Positions 9,080 to 18,265 of a DNA stretch of 64,000 nucleotides are shown here, in pieces. Position numbers and translations under genes: made by a program. Positions within the stretch are counted from its first letter, which is position 1, and each line of letters begins with the position of its first letter. The DNA is taken from NCBI RefSeq assembly GCF_000424005.1, contig NZ_AUJB01000008.1, positions 124,001 through 188,000 of the forward strand, in the 5' to 3' direction. This DNA comes from Pseudobutyrivibrio ruminis CF1b. GTDB lineage: Bacteria; Bacillota; Clostridia; Lachnospirales; Lachnospiraceae. A model generated the notes under the pieces. The model worked only from the letters and a program-made list of their open reading frames with translations, did not search any database and had not been told where the DNA came from.

Positions 9080-9878
9080 ATATGCATAAATTGTGATTTT
9101 CAATATGGATGCGCTCAGCAGCTTGTTCGTATGCCTTATATAATAATTCAAGCTTGTCAGCGGTTATGTCTGGTTCGTAGCATACATTGTATTTATCAGG
9201 GATGAAATCCAGTAAAATTTTGTTGGAAATAAGAATGTTTTCACTGGATATCTTTTCCAAATCAGATGGTTGATTCACATAAAGTACGCTGTGGAATGTG
9301 TTATTGGTAAATTCCTTTTTTTCAGTGTTAGCTGAGTCCAGCATCACATATTGATACGACTTCCCATTAAATTTCTTTTCTGCCGCAGCCTTAAGGCGTT
9401 CCAAGTTTGTATTAATCTGGAAAAACAGAGAGTCATTAATATAACAATCCAAAGCTAAAAGTGGTGCAAAGTTGCAGTCACCTAAAGAGGCAAAGGTCTT
9501 TTTATCCAAATCGTAACAGATGAGTGCATCTGCCTGACCATAGTTTTCGAAACGTGATGGAGGAATTAAGAATACATCATAGTTTTTATCTCCCATAAAC
9601 TGGGCTACAGTTTTCATAACATGCATCTGGTCTGCTGTTTTTAAAACAGATTTGGTTTCAGATATGGCAAAGCCTACCTGATTTTTTCTTTTTGACGCAA
9701 GAGCCTTTGCTGCCTGGTTAGGAGAGTAGTTTAGAAGGTTAATTACCTGCAAAACCCTTTTCCTGGTCTCATCAGATATCTTTAAATCTGTCCTTCCGTT
9801 GACCACATATGAAACTGTTGCTACTGATACACCAGCCTCTCTTGCAACGTCTTTTATGGTGACTTTTTTGCCTGCCAT
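9078..9878 (-). CDS. Short LacI-family repressor of the maltodextrin operon
   Basis: A 266-residue regulator. The N-terminal LacI helix-turn-helix and hinge are intact (TIKDVAREAGVSVATVSYVVNG, then KALASKRKNQVGFAIS). The effector-binding part is only about 200 residues against the usual 270, and the second lobe is poorly conserved, so the inducer pocket is reduced. It is divergent from the maltodextrin genes, with two LacI-type operators between them, so it probably represses that operon and possibly itself. The terminus overlaps the terminator of the convergent export operon. There is no sign of a frameshift. Confidence 0.85.
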   Translation of the reverse strand: MAGKKVTIKDVAREAGVSVATVSYVVNGRTDLKISDETRKRVLQVINLLNYSPNQAAKALASKRKNQVGFAISETKSVLKTADQMHVMKTVAQFMGDKNYDVFLIPPSRFENYGQADALICYDLDKKTFASLGDCNFAPLLALDCYINDSLFFQINTNLERLKAAAEKKFNGKSYQYVMLDSANTEKKEFTNNTFHSVLYVNQPSDLEKISSENILISNKILLDFIPDKYNVCYEPDITADKLELLYKAYEQAAERIHIENHNLCI

Positions 9879-9909
9879 TTTTCTCCTCCGAAATATTTTT
9901 TATTCTCTA

Positions 9910-9961
9910 TTGACATCGAAAAATAAAAATTATACTATGAAGATAGTTTAAACGATTAAAC
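9910..9961 (+). promoter_or_regulatory. Promoter and LacI-type operator O1 of the maltodextrin operon
   Basis: TTGACA at 9910-9915 and a TATACT/TACTAT -10 region at 9931-9938 are followed at 9946-9961 by GTTTAAACGATTAAAC, an inverted repeat with the central CG typical of LacI-family operators. The operator sits at the expected transcript start, so binding would block initiation or escape. Confidence 0.65.
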
Positions 9962-10000
9962 AAGCGATATCAAGGGCTTGTTTATATTTTTAAAATTTAA

Positions 10001-10014
10001 TTTAAACGGTTAAA
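10001..10014. promoter_or_regulatory. Second LacI-type operator O2
   Basis: TTTAAACGGTTAAA repeats the half-sites of O1 40 bases upstream. The two sites are 55 bp apart start to start, near an integral number of helical turns, so cooperative or looped binding is possible. Confidence 0.55.
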
Positions 10015-10033
10015 TAGGATGGAGGATTTTGCT

Positions 10034-10828
10034 ATGAAGAAAAGAATTGTTATGAGCTTATTACTTGGTTGCTTAGTGGTTAATTCTGTTTGTCTGACAG
10101 GCTGTGGAAGCAGTAAGGAAATGTCTACAACAGAAATTACTGCATCTACTCAGGTAGATAATAATGAGCACACTGTGACATTTTATGATTCGGATGGTTC
10201 TACAGTGCTTAAGACTGAGACAGTAGGTCATAAGGAAAATGTGGAAAGCTACGTTCCAGAAAAAGATGGATATACATTTGTTGGTTGGTTTGCCACACCA
10301 AAGCTTACAAGAGAGTTTGATTTTGACAGGGCTATTACTGAGGATACTCCTTTGTATGCAGGTTTTGTCAGCTATACTGAGGACACCAGAGAGTTTTATA
10401 TTGTAGGTTCTGGTACTTCGGATGTCTTAAGTGAATCAGACTGGGGAAAGGTTATTGGAGAATCCCAGAAGTTCACAAAAGAAGATGTGGAAAATGAAAA
10501 CGTATATACGATAACCCTTGAGCTTAACGAGGGAGATCAGTTCCAGTTTGCAACTGATTCTAATTGGTCAGATCAGAGAGGCTATGGTTATCTTGAGTCA
10601 GGAATGTTTGATGGCACTACATATTTCAAGAATGCGGGAGGCTTGGGAGATACACCTGCTGAGAAGTCGAATATCGAGGTTGCTGTTGCAGGTACATATA
10701 CCTTTGTACTTACAACTTATCCTGGTGAAGATGTGTACGACGAGGAAGATCCATACTATACAGAGGAAACAAGAGAGAATTTTAACTCAAACCCATATGA
10801 CAAGATTACCTGGAATTTCGTAGAATAA
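10034..10828 (+). CDS. Lipoprotein with InlB-type repeat and starch-binding-like domain
   Basis: A 264-residue exported lipoprotein: signal peptide with lipobox VCLTGC, a short Ser/Thr linker, one Listeria/Bacteroides (InlB B-repeat-like) domain around residues 45-110 (TVTFYDSDGS...GYTFVGWF), and a C-terminal beta domain (REFYIVGSG...FQFATDSNW) that resembles SusE/F-type glycan-binding modules. The ATG at 10034 follows GGAGG by 8 bases; the ATG at 10019 lies inside that site. It is first in the maltodextrin operon, so surface capture of starch oligosaccharides is a reasonable inference, not a demonstrated function. Confidence 0.75.
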   Translation: MKKRIVMSLLLGCLVVNSVCLTGCGSSKEMSTTEITASTQVDNNEHTVTFYDSDGSTVLKTETVGHKENVESYVPEKDGYTFVGWFATPKLTREFDFDRAITEDTPLYAGFVSYTEDTREFYIVGSGTSDVLSESDWGKVIGESQKFTKEDVENENVYTITLELNEGDQFQFATDSNWSDQRGYGYLESGMFDGTTYFKNAGGLGDTPAEKSNIEVAVAGTYTFVLTTYPGEDVYDEEDPYYTEETRENFNSNPYDKITWNFVE

Positions 10829-10839
10829 GGAGTTTTTAG

Positions 10840-12471
10840 ATGAATAAGCACGCACTGTTACATATACCAGAATCGAGATTTTGCTTTCCATTATCAAAGG
10901 AGGAGGTAGTCATCAGACTCAGAACTGCGCGAGAAGATGCAGAGGCTGGTCTGAAGGTAAAAATTATTTACGGCGTTAAATATGACTATCAACAGGAGCG
11001 ATTTACAGCAGAGGTTCCTCTTAAATATGAAGATGAGCTTTATGCATTTTATGAAGTGAAGCTACATATTAGTGATGTTCGACTGGTATATATCTTTGAG
11101 CTTGAGGAAAAAGGAAAGAAGTATTACTTCAGTGAGGATGGTCTTACAAATGACTACAACTACGATGAATGCTTTTATAATTTCTTCCAGCTTCCATATA
11201 TTAATGAAAATGATGTTATGCCTATGGTGGATTGGATGCCAGGCACAGTTTTCTATCAGATATTTGTGGATAGATTCTGCATTGGAGATGAGAACAAGGA
11301 CATGTCCTACATTGATATGAAATGGGGAGATAAACCTACCCCTAAGAACCATGCCGGTGGAGACTTAAAGGGCATTATAAAGCGACTGGATTATCTTAAG
11401 GACTTAGGTATTTCAGGTATTTATCTTACTCCTATATTTGAGTCAGAATCCAACCATAAATATAACATTGTCGACTATAAGAAAATTGACCCACAGTTTG
11501 GTACTACAGAAGATTTGGTAAAGCTTGTAGATGAGGCTCACAAGCGTGGAATTAGGATTGTTCTAGATGCTGTATTCAACCATTGCAGTGACAAGATGGC
11601 AGAGTTTTTGGATGTTGTAAAAAATGGCAGGGATTCTAAATTCTATGACTGGTTCATTATCGATGGTGACAAGCTGGATTTAAAGAAAAGAAATTATGAG
11701 TGTTTTGCTCACTGTGAATATATGCCAAAGCTTAACACAGCAGTACCGGCAGTTCAGGAATTCCTTCTTGATATTGCTACTTACTGGATTGATGTGGCAG
11801 ATATTGATGGCTGGAGACTTGATGTGGCAGATGAGGTTTCACATGATTTCTGGCGTCAGTTTAGAAAGGCTGTAAAGGCTAAGAAGAGTGATGCGGTTAT
11901 CATCGGAGAAAACTGGCATGATGCATATCCAGCTCTTATGGGAGAGCAGCAGGACAGCATTATGAACTACGCATATACGAAGGTATGCCTGGATTATTTC
12001 GCAAAAGAGAGATGTGATGAGAAGAAGACAGTTTTCCATTTGAATTCCATCTTAATGCGTAATATGGAGCAGGTAAATTATATGATGCTTAATTTGCTGG
12101 ATAGCCATGATACACTTCGCTTTTTCACTGAGATAGGTAAGGATAAGAAAAAGCTTGAGACAGCTCTAGCTCTTACCATGTTTTTCCCAGGTACACCTTG
12201 TATGTACTATGGTACTGAAATCGCCATGGAGGGAGCATATGATCCTGATTGCAGACGTTGCTTTGATTGGGATAAAAAACACTGGGATATGGAATTGATG
12301 GATGCCATTAAAGGTTTGTTGGCACTAAAGAAAAATCCTGTTTTACAGTGGGGTGATGTTTCTATAAAAGAAGAAAATGGGGCAATTAAAGTTGTAAGAA
12401 GCTACGAAGGAAAGAGCGCAGTTCTTACAATAAACAGTCCTACCGCATATACGATACAGATGAATGCATAG
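10840..12471 (+). CDS. GH13 alpha-amylase family enzyme (neopullulanase/cyclomaltodextrinase-like)
   Basis: A 543-residue cytoplasmic enzyme without a signal peptide. A CBM34-like N-terminal beta domain (about 1-125) precedes a GH13 barrel. Region I is DAVFNH. The nucleophile is D328 in DGWRLDVAD, the acid/base E357 in IIGENW, and the transition-state stabiliser D424 in LLDSHDT. The short C-terminal beta domain ends at about 543. Layout and size match GH13_20 maltogenic amylases, neopullulanases and cyclomaltodextrinases, which cut imported maltodextrins. It lies 11 bases after the lipoprotein and 11 before the binding protein, in one operon. Confidence 0.9.
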   Translation: MNKHALLHIPESRFCFPLSKEEVVIRLRTAREDAEAGLKVKIIYGVKYDYQQERFTAEVPLKYEDELYAFYEVKLHISDVRLVYIFELEEKGKKYYFSEDGLTNDYNYDECFYNFFQLPYINENDVMPMVDWMPGTVFYQIFVDRFCIGDENKDMSYIDMKWGDKPTPKNHAGGDLKGIIKRLDYLKDLGISGIYLTPIFESESNHKYNIVDYKKIDPQFGTTEDLVKLVDEAHKRGIRIVLDAVFNHCSDKMAEFLDVVKNGRDSKFYDWFIIDGDKLDLKKRNYECFAHCEYMPKLNTAVPAVQEFLLDIATYWIDVADIDGWRLDVADEVSHDFWRQFRKAVKAKKSDAVIIGENWHDAYPALMGEQQDSIMNYAYTKVCLDYFAKERCDEKKTVFHLNSILMRNMEQVNYMMLNLLDSHDTLRFFTEIGKDKKKLETALALTMFFPGTPCMYYGTEIAMEGAYDPDCRRCFDWDKKHWDMELMDAIKGLLALKKNPVLQWGDVSIKEENGAIKVVRSYEGKSAVLTINSPTAYTIQMNA

Positions 12472-12482
12472 GGGGAATTAGA

Positions 12483-13940
12483 ATGAAACGAAAGATAGCA
12501 ATGGTGCTTGTGGCAGCAATGTCTCTTGGTCTACTAAATGGTTGCGGCAGTAATGGGAATAATGGAGACAAAACAAGTGAAGGTACCACAACAAATGGAA
12601 TCTTCTCTGGAGAGCTTGAAGAAAATGTCACTATACAGGTTTTGGAAAATGACACTGCCATTTCAAAGGGATACTTTAGTCAGCTTATTGAAGCCTTTAA
12701 TAAGGAATATGAACAGTATGGTATAACAGCTGTTGATGCAAATATGGATCAATACCTGGATTTAGCAAACGATGGCCCTTACGGTTATGGCCCGGATGTG
12801 CTTTATCAGGCAAATGATGTGATTATGCAGTATGCTCAGGGAAAACATATTTTGCCACTTCCAGTGGAGAAATTAGATTGTTATTCCCAAATCCCAAAGG
12901 CTGCATGGCAGGCATATGAGGTTTCTGTAGAAGGAAATACATATACATGCGGAGTTCCTGTGAATGTTCAGGCACCAATGCTTTATTACCGAAAGGATTT
13001 ACTTCCTGATAATTGGAAAGACAACTGGGATTCTAATTCCAATGATGTTCCGGATATGATTGAGGACTGGAATGATATGTATAATTTTTCAGTTCAGCGT
13101 CATCAGGAAAATCCAAATCAGTATGGATACATGAAATCCTTATATGACGTGTATTTCTCCAGCGGATTTCTTTTTTCATATGGCGGATATATCTTTGGAG
13201 AGAACAATACAAATCCAGAGGACATCGGATTTGCTGCATGCGATTCCGCAAAAGGAGCCATGGTGCTCAGTCAGCTTGCAGGTGTTATGAATGAGGATTG
13301 TATCGATGATACAATCACTACAAATGCTTATAGTAAGCTTGCGGATGGTACTTATTTTGCTACACTTTCCACACCGGATACATACTCAACATTTTATGAT
13401 GAATTAGTTAATGAGTATGTGGGACAGGGTAAGGCTCAGGAAGAAGCAGAGGAGATGGCTAAGGAAAATCTTGTTATGACAGGACTTCCAAAGCTTCCTG
13501 AAAGTGGAAATCTTACTGAAGATGACCCTAAGCTTGTGGATAGCAAATCAATGGGTGGCGTAAATGGATATGCTATCAGTTCTTACACTAAATATCCTAA
13601 TGCTTGCCTTGCCTTCGTAGATTTTGCTACCAGCTATGAGATGATTATGCTCAGAAACGAAACACTTGGAATAGCACCAGCTAGAGAGGATGCTGCATCA
13701 GATTTAGGTGGTCTTTCGAAGAATATGTTTGACGAGCTTGATAAAGGAAATATTGTGCTCATGCCATCCATTAAAGAGGTCAGCCAGATTTGGACTCCTG
13801 GCCAAACATTCTTTACTGATTTGGCAAAGGATGCATTTAGAAGTGAATCTGAGAAGAAATACAAAGACTTGGATTCCATGAAGACTGGACTGGAGGATAT
13901 GTGCAGCCAGATTCATGATGCGATTTACACCTTGGAATAG
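12483..13940 (+). CDS. malE: Maltodextrin ABC importer binding lipoprotein
   Basis: A 485-residue CUT1-type extracellular solute-binding protein anchored through the lipobox LLNGC (Cys21). The body has the type 1 SBP fold features around NGYAISSYTKYPNACLAFVDFATSYE. It is followed at 11 bases by MalF- and MalG-like permeases and preceded by a GH13 enzyme, which together point to maltose or maltodextrins. It is somewhat longer than E. coli MalE (about 395), as is common in clostridia. Substrate inferred from context. Confidence 0.85.
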   Translation: MKRKIAMVLVAAMSLGLLNGCGSNGNNGDKTSEGTTTNGIFSGELEENVTIQVLENDTAISKGYFSQLIEAFNKEYEQYGITAVDANMDQYLDLANDGPYGYGPDVLYQANDVIMQYAQGKHILPLPVEKLDCYSQIPKAAWQAYEVSVEGNTYTCGVPVNVQAPMLYYRKDLLPDNWKDNWDSNSNDVPDMIEDWNDMYNFSVQRHQENPNQYGYMKSLYDVYFSSGFLFSYGGYIFGENNTNPEDIGFAACDSAKGAMVLSQLAGVMNEDCIDDTITTNAYSKLADGTYFATLSTPDTYSTFYDELVNEYVGQGKAQEEAEEMAKENLVMTGLPKLPESGNLTEDDPKLVDSKSMGGVNGYAISSYTKYPNACLAFVDFATSYEMIMLRNETLGIAPAREDAASDLGGLSKNMFDELDKGNIVLMPSIKEVSQIWTPGQTFFTDLAKDAFRSESEKKYKDLDSMKTGLEDMCSQIHDAIYTLE

Positions 13941-13951
13941 AGGGAAGGATA

Positions 13952-15271
13952 ATGTTAGAAGGACTTAAAAATCACATAGGAGTTTTAAAAAACAGCTCAT
14001 GGCGGGTGAAGCTATCGGCGCTGATAATGGGTAGCGGTCAGATTTTTTATGGGTGCATTGCCAAAGGTATTATTTTCCTGCTTTTGGAAATTGGATTTAT
14101 ATCATATATGGTTTCAAGAGGCTGTGATGATATAGAGGGATTTTTTACTTTGGGAACTCAAAAGGCTGACGCCTGGCTTGGTATAGCAGGAGATAATTCT
14201 GTTGTTATGCTTCTGATGGGAATCTTTGCCTGGATAATAGTGGCTCTTTTTATTGGAATATATTTCACAAATATAAAGGATGTCATTAATATCGAAAATA
14301 CGATAATTTCAGGAAAGCAGCCAAAGGGATTTATTGATGAGCTAAAGGGATTAGTAGATAGAAAATTCTATGTGACTGTATTGGTTTTACCTGTGATTGG
14401 AGTATGCATTTTTAATATTCTTCCAATTATATTTATGATACTTATATCATTTACTAATTATGGTGGAAGCGTAGTTCCGCCCGAGCTTGTAGACTGGGTT
14501 GGGGTGGATAATTTTAAAAAGATACTTACACTCTCAAAGTTTGCGCCCACCTTTATTAGAATATTGGGCTGGAATATTTTATGGGCAGTGGTTTCTACAA
14601 CACTTAATTATTTTGCCGGAATAGGTCTGGCCCTGTTATTAAATAAAGATTGTGTAAAGGGAAAAGCATTTTTCAGAGCATTTCCAGTTTTAGCTTATGC
14701 TATCCCTGGATTTATTACACTGTTGGCCTTTAAGTTTATGTTTTCATATGGTGGCCCTATAAATCATATGATTAAAAGTGCAGGCGGTGTGCCAATTGGA
14801 TTTTTAGATTTGGATGCCAAGTGGATAGCAAGACTGATAGGTCTTTTGGTTAATTGTTGGATAAGTGTTCCATCCATTATGCTGTTGGCCACAGGCCATT
14901 TGTCAAACAGAGATATGTCTTTATATGAGGCAGCAAAAATAGATGGTGCCACTCCTTTTCAGCAGTTTAAAAAGCTGACTTTACCATTTATGCTTTTTGC
15001 CACCATGCCAGTATTGCTGGGACAGTTCATTGGAAATTTCAATAATTTTGGAATCTTCTATTTCCTTAGAGGCGGATTATATCTGGATGGATATTTCCTG
15101 GCAAGTGATACAGATTTGTTAATAAACTGGCTTTATAATCTTTCAATTGATAACAACTATTACTGCATAGGTGCAGCTATCAGTTTGATAATCTTTATTA
15201 TCACTTCTGTGATTTCACTTTTGGTTTATGTGAATTCACCATCATTTAAAGAGGAGGATACGTTCCAATGA
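13952..15271 (+). CDS. malF: Maltodextrin ABC importer permease, MalF-like
   Basis: A 439-residue permease. An extended N-terminal region with extra helices before the core is typical of MalF proteins. The EAA loop reads YEAAKIDGATPFQQFKKLTLP, which docks on the shared ATPase. The last codons overlap the start of malG by 4 bases, so they are translationally coupled. No ATPase gene accompanies it. Confidence 0.9.
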   Translation: MLEGLKNHIGVLKNSSWRVKLSALIMGSGQIFYGCIAKGIIFLLLEIGFISYMVSRGCDDIEGFFTLGTQKADAWLGIAGDNSVVMLLMGIFAWIIVALFIGIYFTNIKDVINIENTIISGKQPKGFIDELKGLVDRKFYVTVLVLPVIGVCIFNILPIIFMILISFTNYGGSVVPPELVDWVGVDNFKKILTLSKFAPTFIRILGWNILWAVVSTTLNYFAGIGLALLLNKDCVKGKAFFRAFPVLAYAIPGFITLLAFKFMFSYGGPINHMIKSAGGVPIGFLDLDAKWIARLIGLLVNCWISVPSIMLLATGHLSNRDMSLYEAAKIDGATPFQQFKKLTLPFMLFATMPVLLGQFIGNFNNFGIFYFLRGGLYLDGYFLASDTDLLINWLYNLSIDNNYYCIGAAISLIIFIITSVISLLVYVNSPSFKEEDTFQ

Positions 15272-16107
15272 TAAAAAAGCATAGCGTTGTCAAAGTCGTA
15301 GATGCATTGTGGACATATGCCCTTCTTATAGCTGTGGGATTTGTATTTTTCTTCCCATGCCTTTGGATAGTGTTGGCCTCATTTTCAAAATCAGGAAGTA
15401 TCTATTCCTTTGAAGGGTTCTTTCCAAGCACCTACAGCATAGATACTTTTAAGAAATTATTTACCGACACTACAATGTACAATTACCCAAGATGGTTTTT
15501 CAATACTTTCTTTGTGGCAGTAGGAAGTTGTATTTTAGGAACATTTCTCACAATTCTTACAGCATATACCATGTCGAGATTTGAGTTTAAAGCAAGAAAA
15601 CCAATGATGAAAACGACAATGGTTCTTGGCATGTTTCCATCCTTTATGGGAATGACAGCAGTGTATATTTTGATGACACAGTTTGGTTTGATTAATCAGA
15701 TTTGGGGGCTTATCTTAATCTATGCAGCTGGCGCACCAATGGGATATCTGACACAAAAGGGATTTTTTGACACCATCCCAAAGGCCATAGATGAGGCGGC
15801 AAAAATAGATGGAGCAAATTCTGCTCAGATATTTTGGAAAATCAATTTACCATTGGCAAAGCCTATTATCGTATATACGGCACTGACTTCTTTCACATGG
15901 CCATGGTCGGATTTCATTTTGCCAAAGCTTTTACTGAAGGAAAAGGACTTATACACAGTGGCAGTAGGGCTTATGAGTCTTGATGAAACTGAATTTGCCA
16001 GGTTTGCAGCAGGCAGTGTGTTTATTGCAGTTCCTATTGTTATTTTGTATTTTGCCCTTGTGAAAAACATGGTTAATGGCATAGCAGAGGGAGCAGTAAA
16101 GGGCTAA
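15268..16107 (+). CDS. malG: Maltodextrin ABC importer permease, MalG-like
   Basis: A 279-residue inner-membrane permease with six predicted helices. Its EAA loop is DEAAKIDGANSAQIFWKINLP, and the C-terminus MVNGIAEGAVKG is characteristic of MalG family members, whose tail reaches into the ATPase dimer. GAGG (GAGGAGG) overlaps the end of malF. It is followed after 18 bases by an AAC(3)-like acetyltransferase gene on the same strand. Confidence 0.92.
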   Translation: MIKKHSVVKVVDALWTYALLIAVGFVFFFPCLWIVLASFSKSGSIYSFEGFFPSTYSIDTFKKLFTDTTMYNYPRWFFNTFFVAVGSCILGTFLTILTAYTMSRFEFKARKPMMKTTMVLGMFPSFMGMTAVYILMTQFGLINQIWGLILIYAAGAPMGYLTQKGFFDTIPKAIDEAAKIDGANSAQIFWKINLPLAKPIIVYTALTSFTWPWSDFILPKLLLKEKDLYTVAVGLMSLDETEFARFAAGSVFIAVPIVILYFALVKNMVNGIAEGAVKG

Positions 16108-16125
16108 GACATTAGGGGGATAATT

Positions 16126-16908
16126 ATGAAACCGGTTATGAAAAATGAAATCATAGATGCTTTAAGAAACGTGGGTCTGACTGCAGGTGATGCTGTTATG
16201 GTCCACACATCTTTAAGTCATATAGGATATGTTTGTGGAGGTGCCCAGACTATTATTGAAGCACTGATAGACGTAGTTGGCCAAGAGGGTACCATTATAA
16301 TGCCAACTCAGTCATGGAAGAATCTTGATCCTGCGACAGGAGTACACTGGGATGTAGATGAGCAGTACTGGGATTTGATACGCCAGCACTGGCCAGCCTA
16401 TGACAAAAATATTACCCCTACAAATACCATGGGCGCAGTTGCTGAGATGTTTAGAAAATGGCCAGGAGCTGTTCGAAGTGATCATCCTGCCAGGTCCGTT
16501 GCAGCGTGGGGAAAGCATGCCAGATATATCACAGAGAATCATGACTTATGTGATATTTTTGGGGATGATTCGCCAGTAGGAAAGCTTTATAAATTGGGTG
16601 GAAAGGTGCTGCTTATAGGTGTGGATTATGACAAGAACACATCTATTCATTTGGCAGATGTGAGAGCTGAATACGATAGCAAGCACAACACCATTGAGCA
16701 CAGCGCTGTGATGGAAGATGGAAAACGTGTCTGGAAATCATACGAGACGTTGTTTGTAGATGGCGAGGATTTTATTGAGATTGGACATGCCTTTGAAGAA
16801 GAGCATGTTGTTAACAAAATAAAATTAGGTCACGGTGAGCTAAGATGTATGGCTCAACGTGACCTGGTAGATTTCGCTGTTAAGTGGATTGAAAATAATA
16901 GAAAATAG
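16126..16908 (+). CDS. Aminoglycoside N3-acetyltransferase (AAC(3)/YokD) family protein
   Basis: A 260-residue acetyl-CoA-dependent acetyltransferase of the AAC(3) family. Visible marks are VHTSLSHIGYVCGGAQTIIEAL near the N-terminus, IIMPTQSW, the PTNTMGAVAEMFRKWPGAVRSDHPARSVAAWG core with the catalytic His-containing region, and LLIGVDYDKNTSIHLAD. GGGGG lies 8 bases before the ATG, and it follows malG in the same operon. Many chromosomal members do not confer resistance, so acetylation of an amino sugar or a housekeeping amine is an equally good reading. It ends only 2 bases from the convergent GH25 gene. Confidence 0.88.
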   Translation: MKPVMKNEIIDALRNVGLTAGDAVMVHTSLSHIGYVCGGAQTIIEALIDVVGQEGTIIMPTQSWKNLDPATGVHWDVDEQYWDLIRQHWPAYDKNITPTNTMGAVAEMFRKWPGAVRSDHPARSVAAWGKHARYITENHDLCDIFGDDSPVGKLYKLGGKVLLIGVDYDKNTSIHLADVRAEYDSKHNTIEHSAVMEDGKRVWKSYETLFVDGEDFIEIGHAFEEEHVVNKIKLGHGELRCMAQRDLVDFAVKWIENNRK

Positions 16909-16910
16909 TT

Positions 16911-18071
16911 TTAGTAGTAAGCTACAGACATATCAACTGGCTTTGGTGCACCTGGAACAACTGCTTTATCTGTGTATTGCCACATAGAGCATTTTCCGCT
17001 ATAGCTTGGACCTGATTCCAATGTGGAGAGGTCCTTGCTATACCATGCCAGCCATACCATATAATTCTGCTCAATCTGAGAAATATTCCATTTTGCATTA
17101 TTTAAAAGTTCATATCGATTAGCATAAAACATTGGTGTATATCCACGGCTTTGTACCTGAGCAAGAAATGCCATCGCAATGTTGCTTCGTTCATCCTTTG
17201 AAAGGTTGTACTGTCTGCTGGTAGGTTTTTCGTAGTTCTCACAGTTATATACAACTGGAAGTGAAATAGAATAGCCAGAAATATAATCTGCAACCCAATT
17301 TGCCTCTGTCACAGCCTCCTCCTGAGTGGTGGCAGTGGAGAAGAAGTAAACACCTACTTTGATACCGTTATTGATGGCGCCCTGTAAGTTGGCTTTAGCA
17401 TTTCCGTCTTCTAAAATCTCTCCAGTAGTAGATTTTCTAAGTCCCACACGGATAATGGCACTATCGATACCAGATGCAGCTACCTGAGCCCAATCAATAG
17501 AACCCTGATATACAGAAACATCTATTACCTTTCTTGCATTTGAACCCTGATTTGCCTTTGCAGCTTCGGCCTGTGCGGCTTTTTCCTTCTCGGCTTTTTC
17601 AAGTGCTTCCTGTTCAGCTTTCTTTTGTTCCTCTAAAAGCTTGGCTTCTTCGGCTTTTTTAGCTTCTTCAGCCTTTTTTGCTTCTTCAGCTTTCTTAGCC
17701 TCCTCAGCCTTTTTAGCTTCCTCGGCTTTCTTTGCTTCTTCAGCTTTCTTTTTTTCTAATTCTGCAGCTTTTTCTTCTTCGGTAGGTTCGTTAACAACAA
17801 CTTCGATTTTTACATCGCCATAATCTATAGGCTCTGGTGTTGGCTCAGCTTCCACAACGGGTGTTGGCTCTGGCTGCTCGTAAGCAACAATTTCTTCTTC
17901 CTCCATATCAGTGGAAAGCTTTTGGGCAAAAACAAAACCGCCCACACCAAGTGAAATAACAGCAACAGTAACACCACCGATAAGAAGTCTGCGCTTTAAA
18001 ACTCTCATTTTGCGACGCTTCTCGCCCAGTGCTACCTTCTGTTTATAATCAAGATCTTTATAATTCTTCAC
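16911..18071 (-). CDS. Membrane-anchored GH25-like protein with altered catalytic motif
   Basis: A 386-residue protein: cytoplasmic N-terminus, TM anchor (about 28-50), Pro/Glu-rich linker, a low-complexity KKAEEA coiled stretch (about 105-165), and a C-terminal GH25 (lysozyme-type muramidase) domain from about 178. The GTG start at 18071 is chosen because GGAGG lies 5 bases upstream; the in-frame ATG 30 bases earlier has no ribosome site. In GH25 the catalytic pair is D-x-E. Here the position reads VVYNCEN, with Asn276 replacing Asp (codon AAC), while Glu278 remains. Activity may be reduced or lost. A cell-wall role is inferred. Confidence 0.82.
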   Translation of the reverse strand: MKNYKDLDYKQKVALGEKRRKMRVLKRRLLIGGVTVAVISLGVGGFVFAQKLSTDMEEEEIVAYEQPEPTPVVEAEPTPEPIDYGDVKIEVVVNEPTEEEKAAELEKKKAEEAKKAEEAKKAEEAKKAEEAKKAEEAKKAEEAKLLEEQKKAEQEALEKAEKEKAAQAEAAKANQGSNARKVIDVSVYQGSIDWAQVAASGIDSAIIRVGLRKSTTGEILEDGNAKANLQGAINNGIKVGVYFFSTATTQEEAVTEANWVADYISGYSISLPVVYNCENYEKPTSRQYNLSKDERSNIAMAFLAQVQSRGYTPMFYANRYELLNNAKWNISQIEQNYMVWLAWYSKDLSTLESGPSYSGKCSMWQYTDKAVVPGAPKPVDMSVAYY

Positions 18072-18171
18072 AATATCCTCCAATAACAATAGATAAATCA
18101 CAACTTAACTATACCGTGATTATCCAACATGTGTACCATAATAACACATTTTGAGGTATAACGCACATAAG

Positions 18172-18183
18172 TAAAACGTTTTA
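18172..18183. promoter_or_regulatory. LacI-type operator upstream of lacI at 18266
   Basis: TAAAACGTTTTA is a perfect 12-bp palindrome with the central CG of LacI-family sites, 83 bases before the regulator's start codon. Related half-sites (GTGAAACGATTTTG at 19408-19421, GTAAAACGATAC at 19528-19539) occur upstream of the binding-protein gene at 19613. Confidence 0.5.
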
Positions 18184-18265
18184 GCGGCCGAAATGTTTAC
18201 ATTTTTTAACTTTATGTTAGAATTATGAATAAAAATGGTAAAGTTTTACTTGGGGGAAGTATAAT

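Noticed and set aside
17640-17760. Tandem DNA repeats in the GH25-like gene
   Set aside because: They encode a KKAEEA-type charged stalk; codons vary, so this is low-complexity protein and not a mobile or CRISPR repeat.
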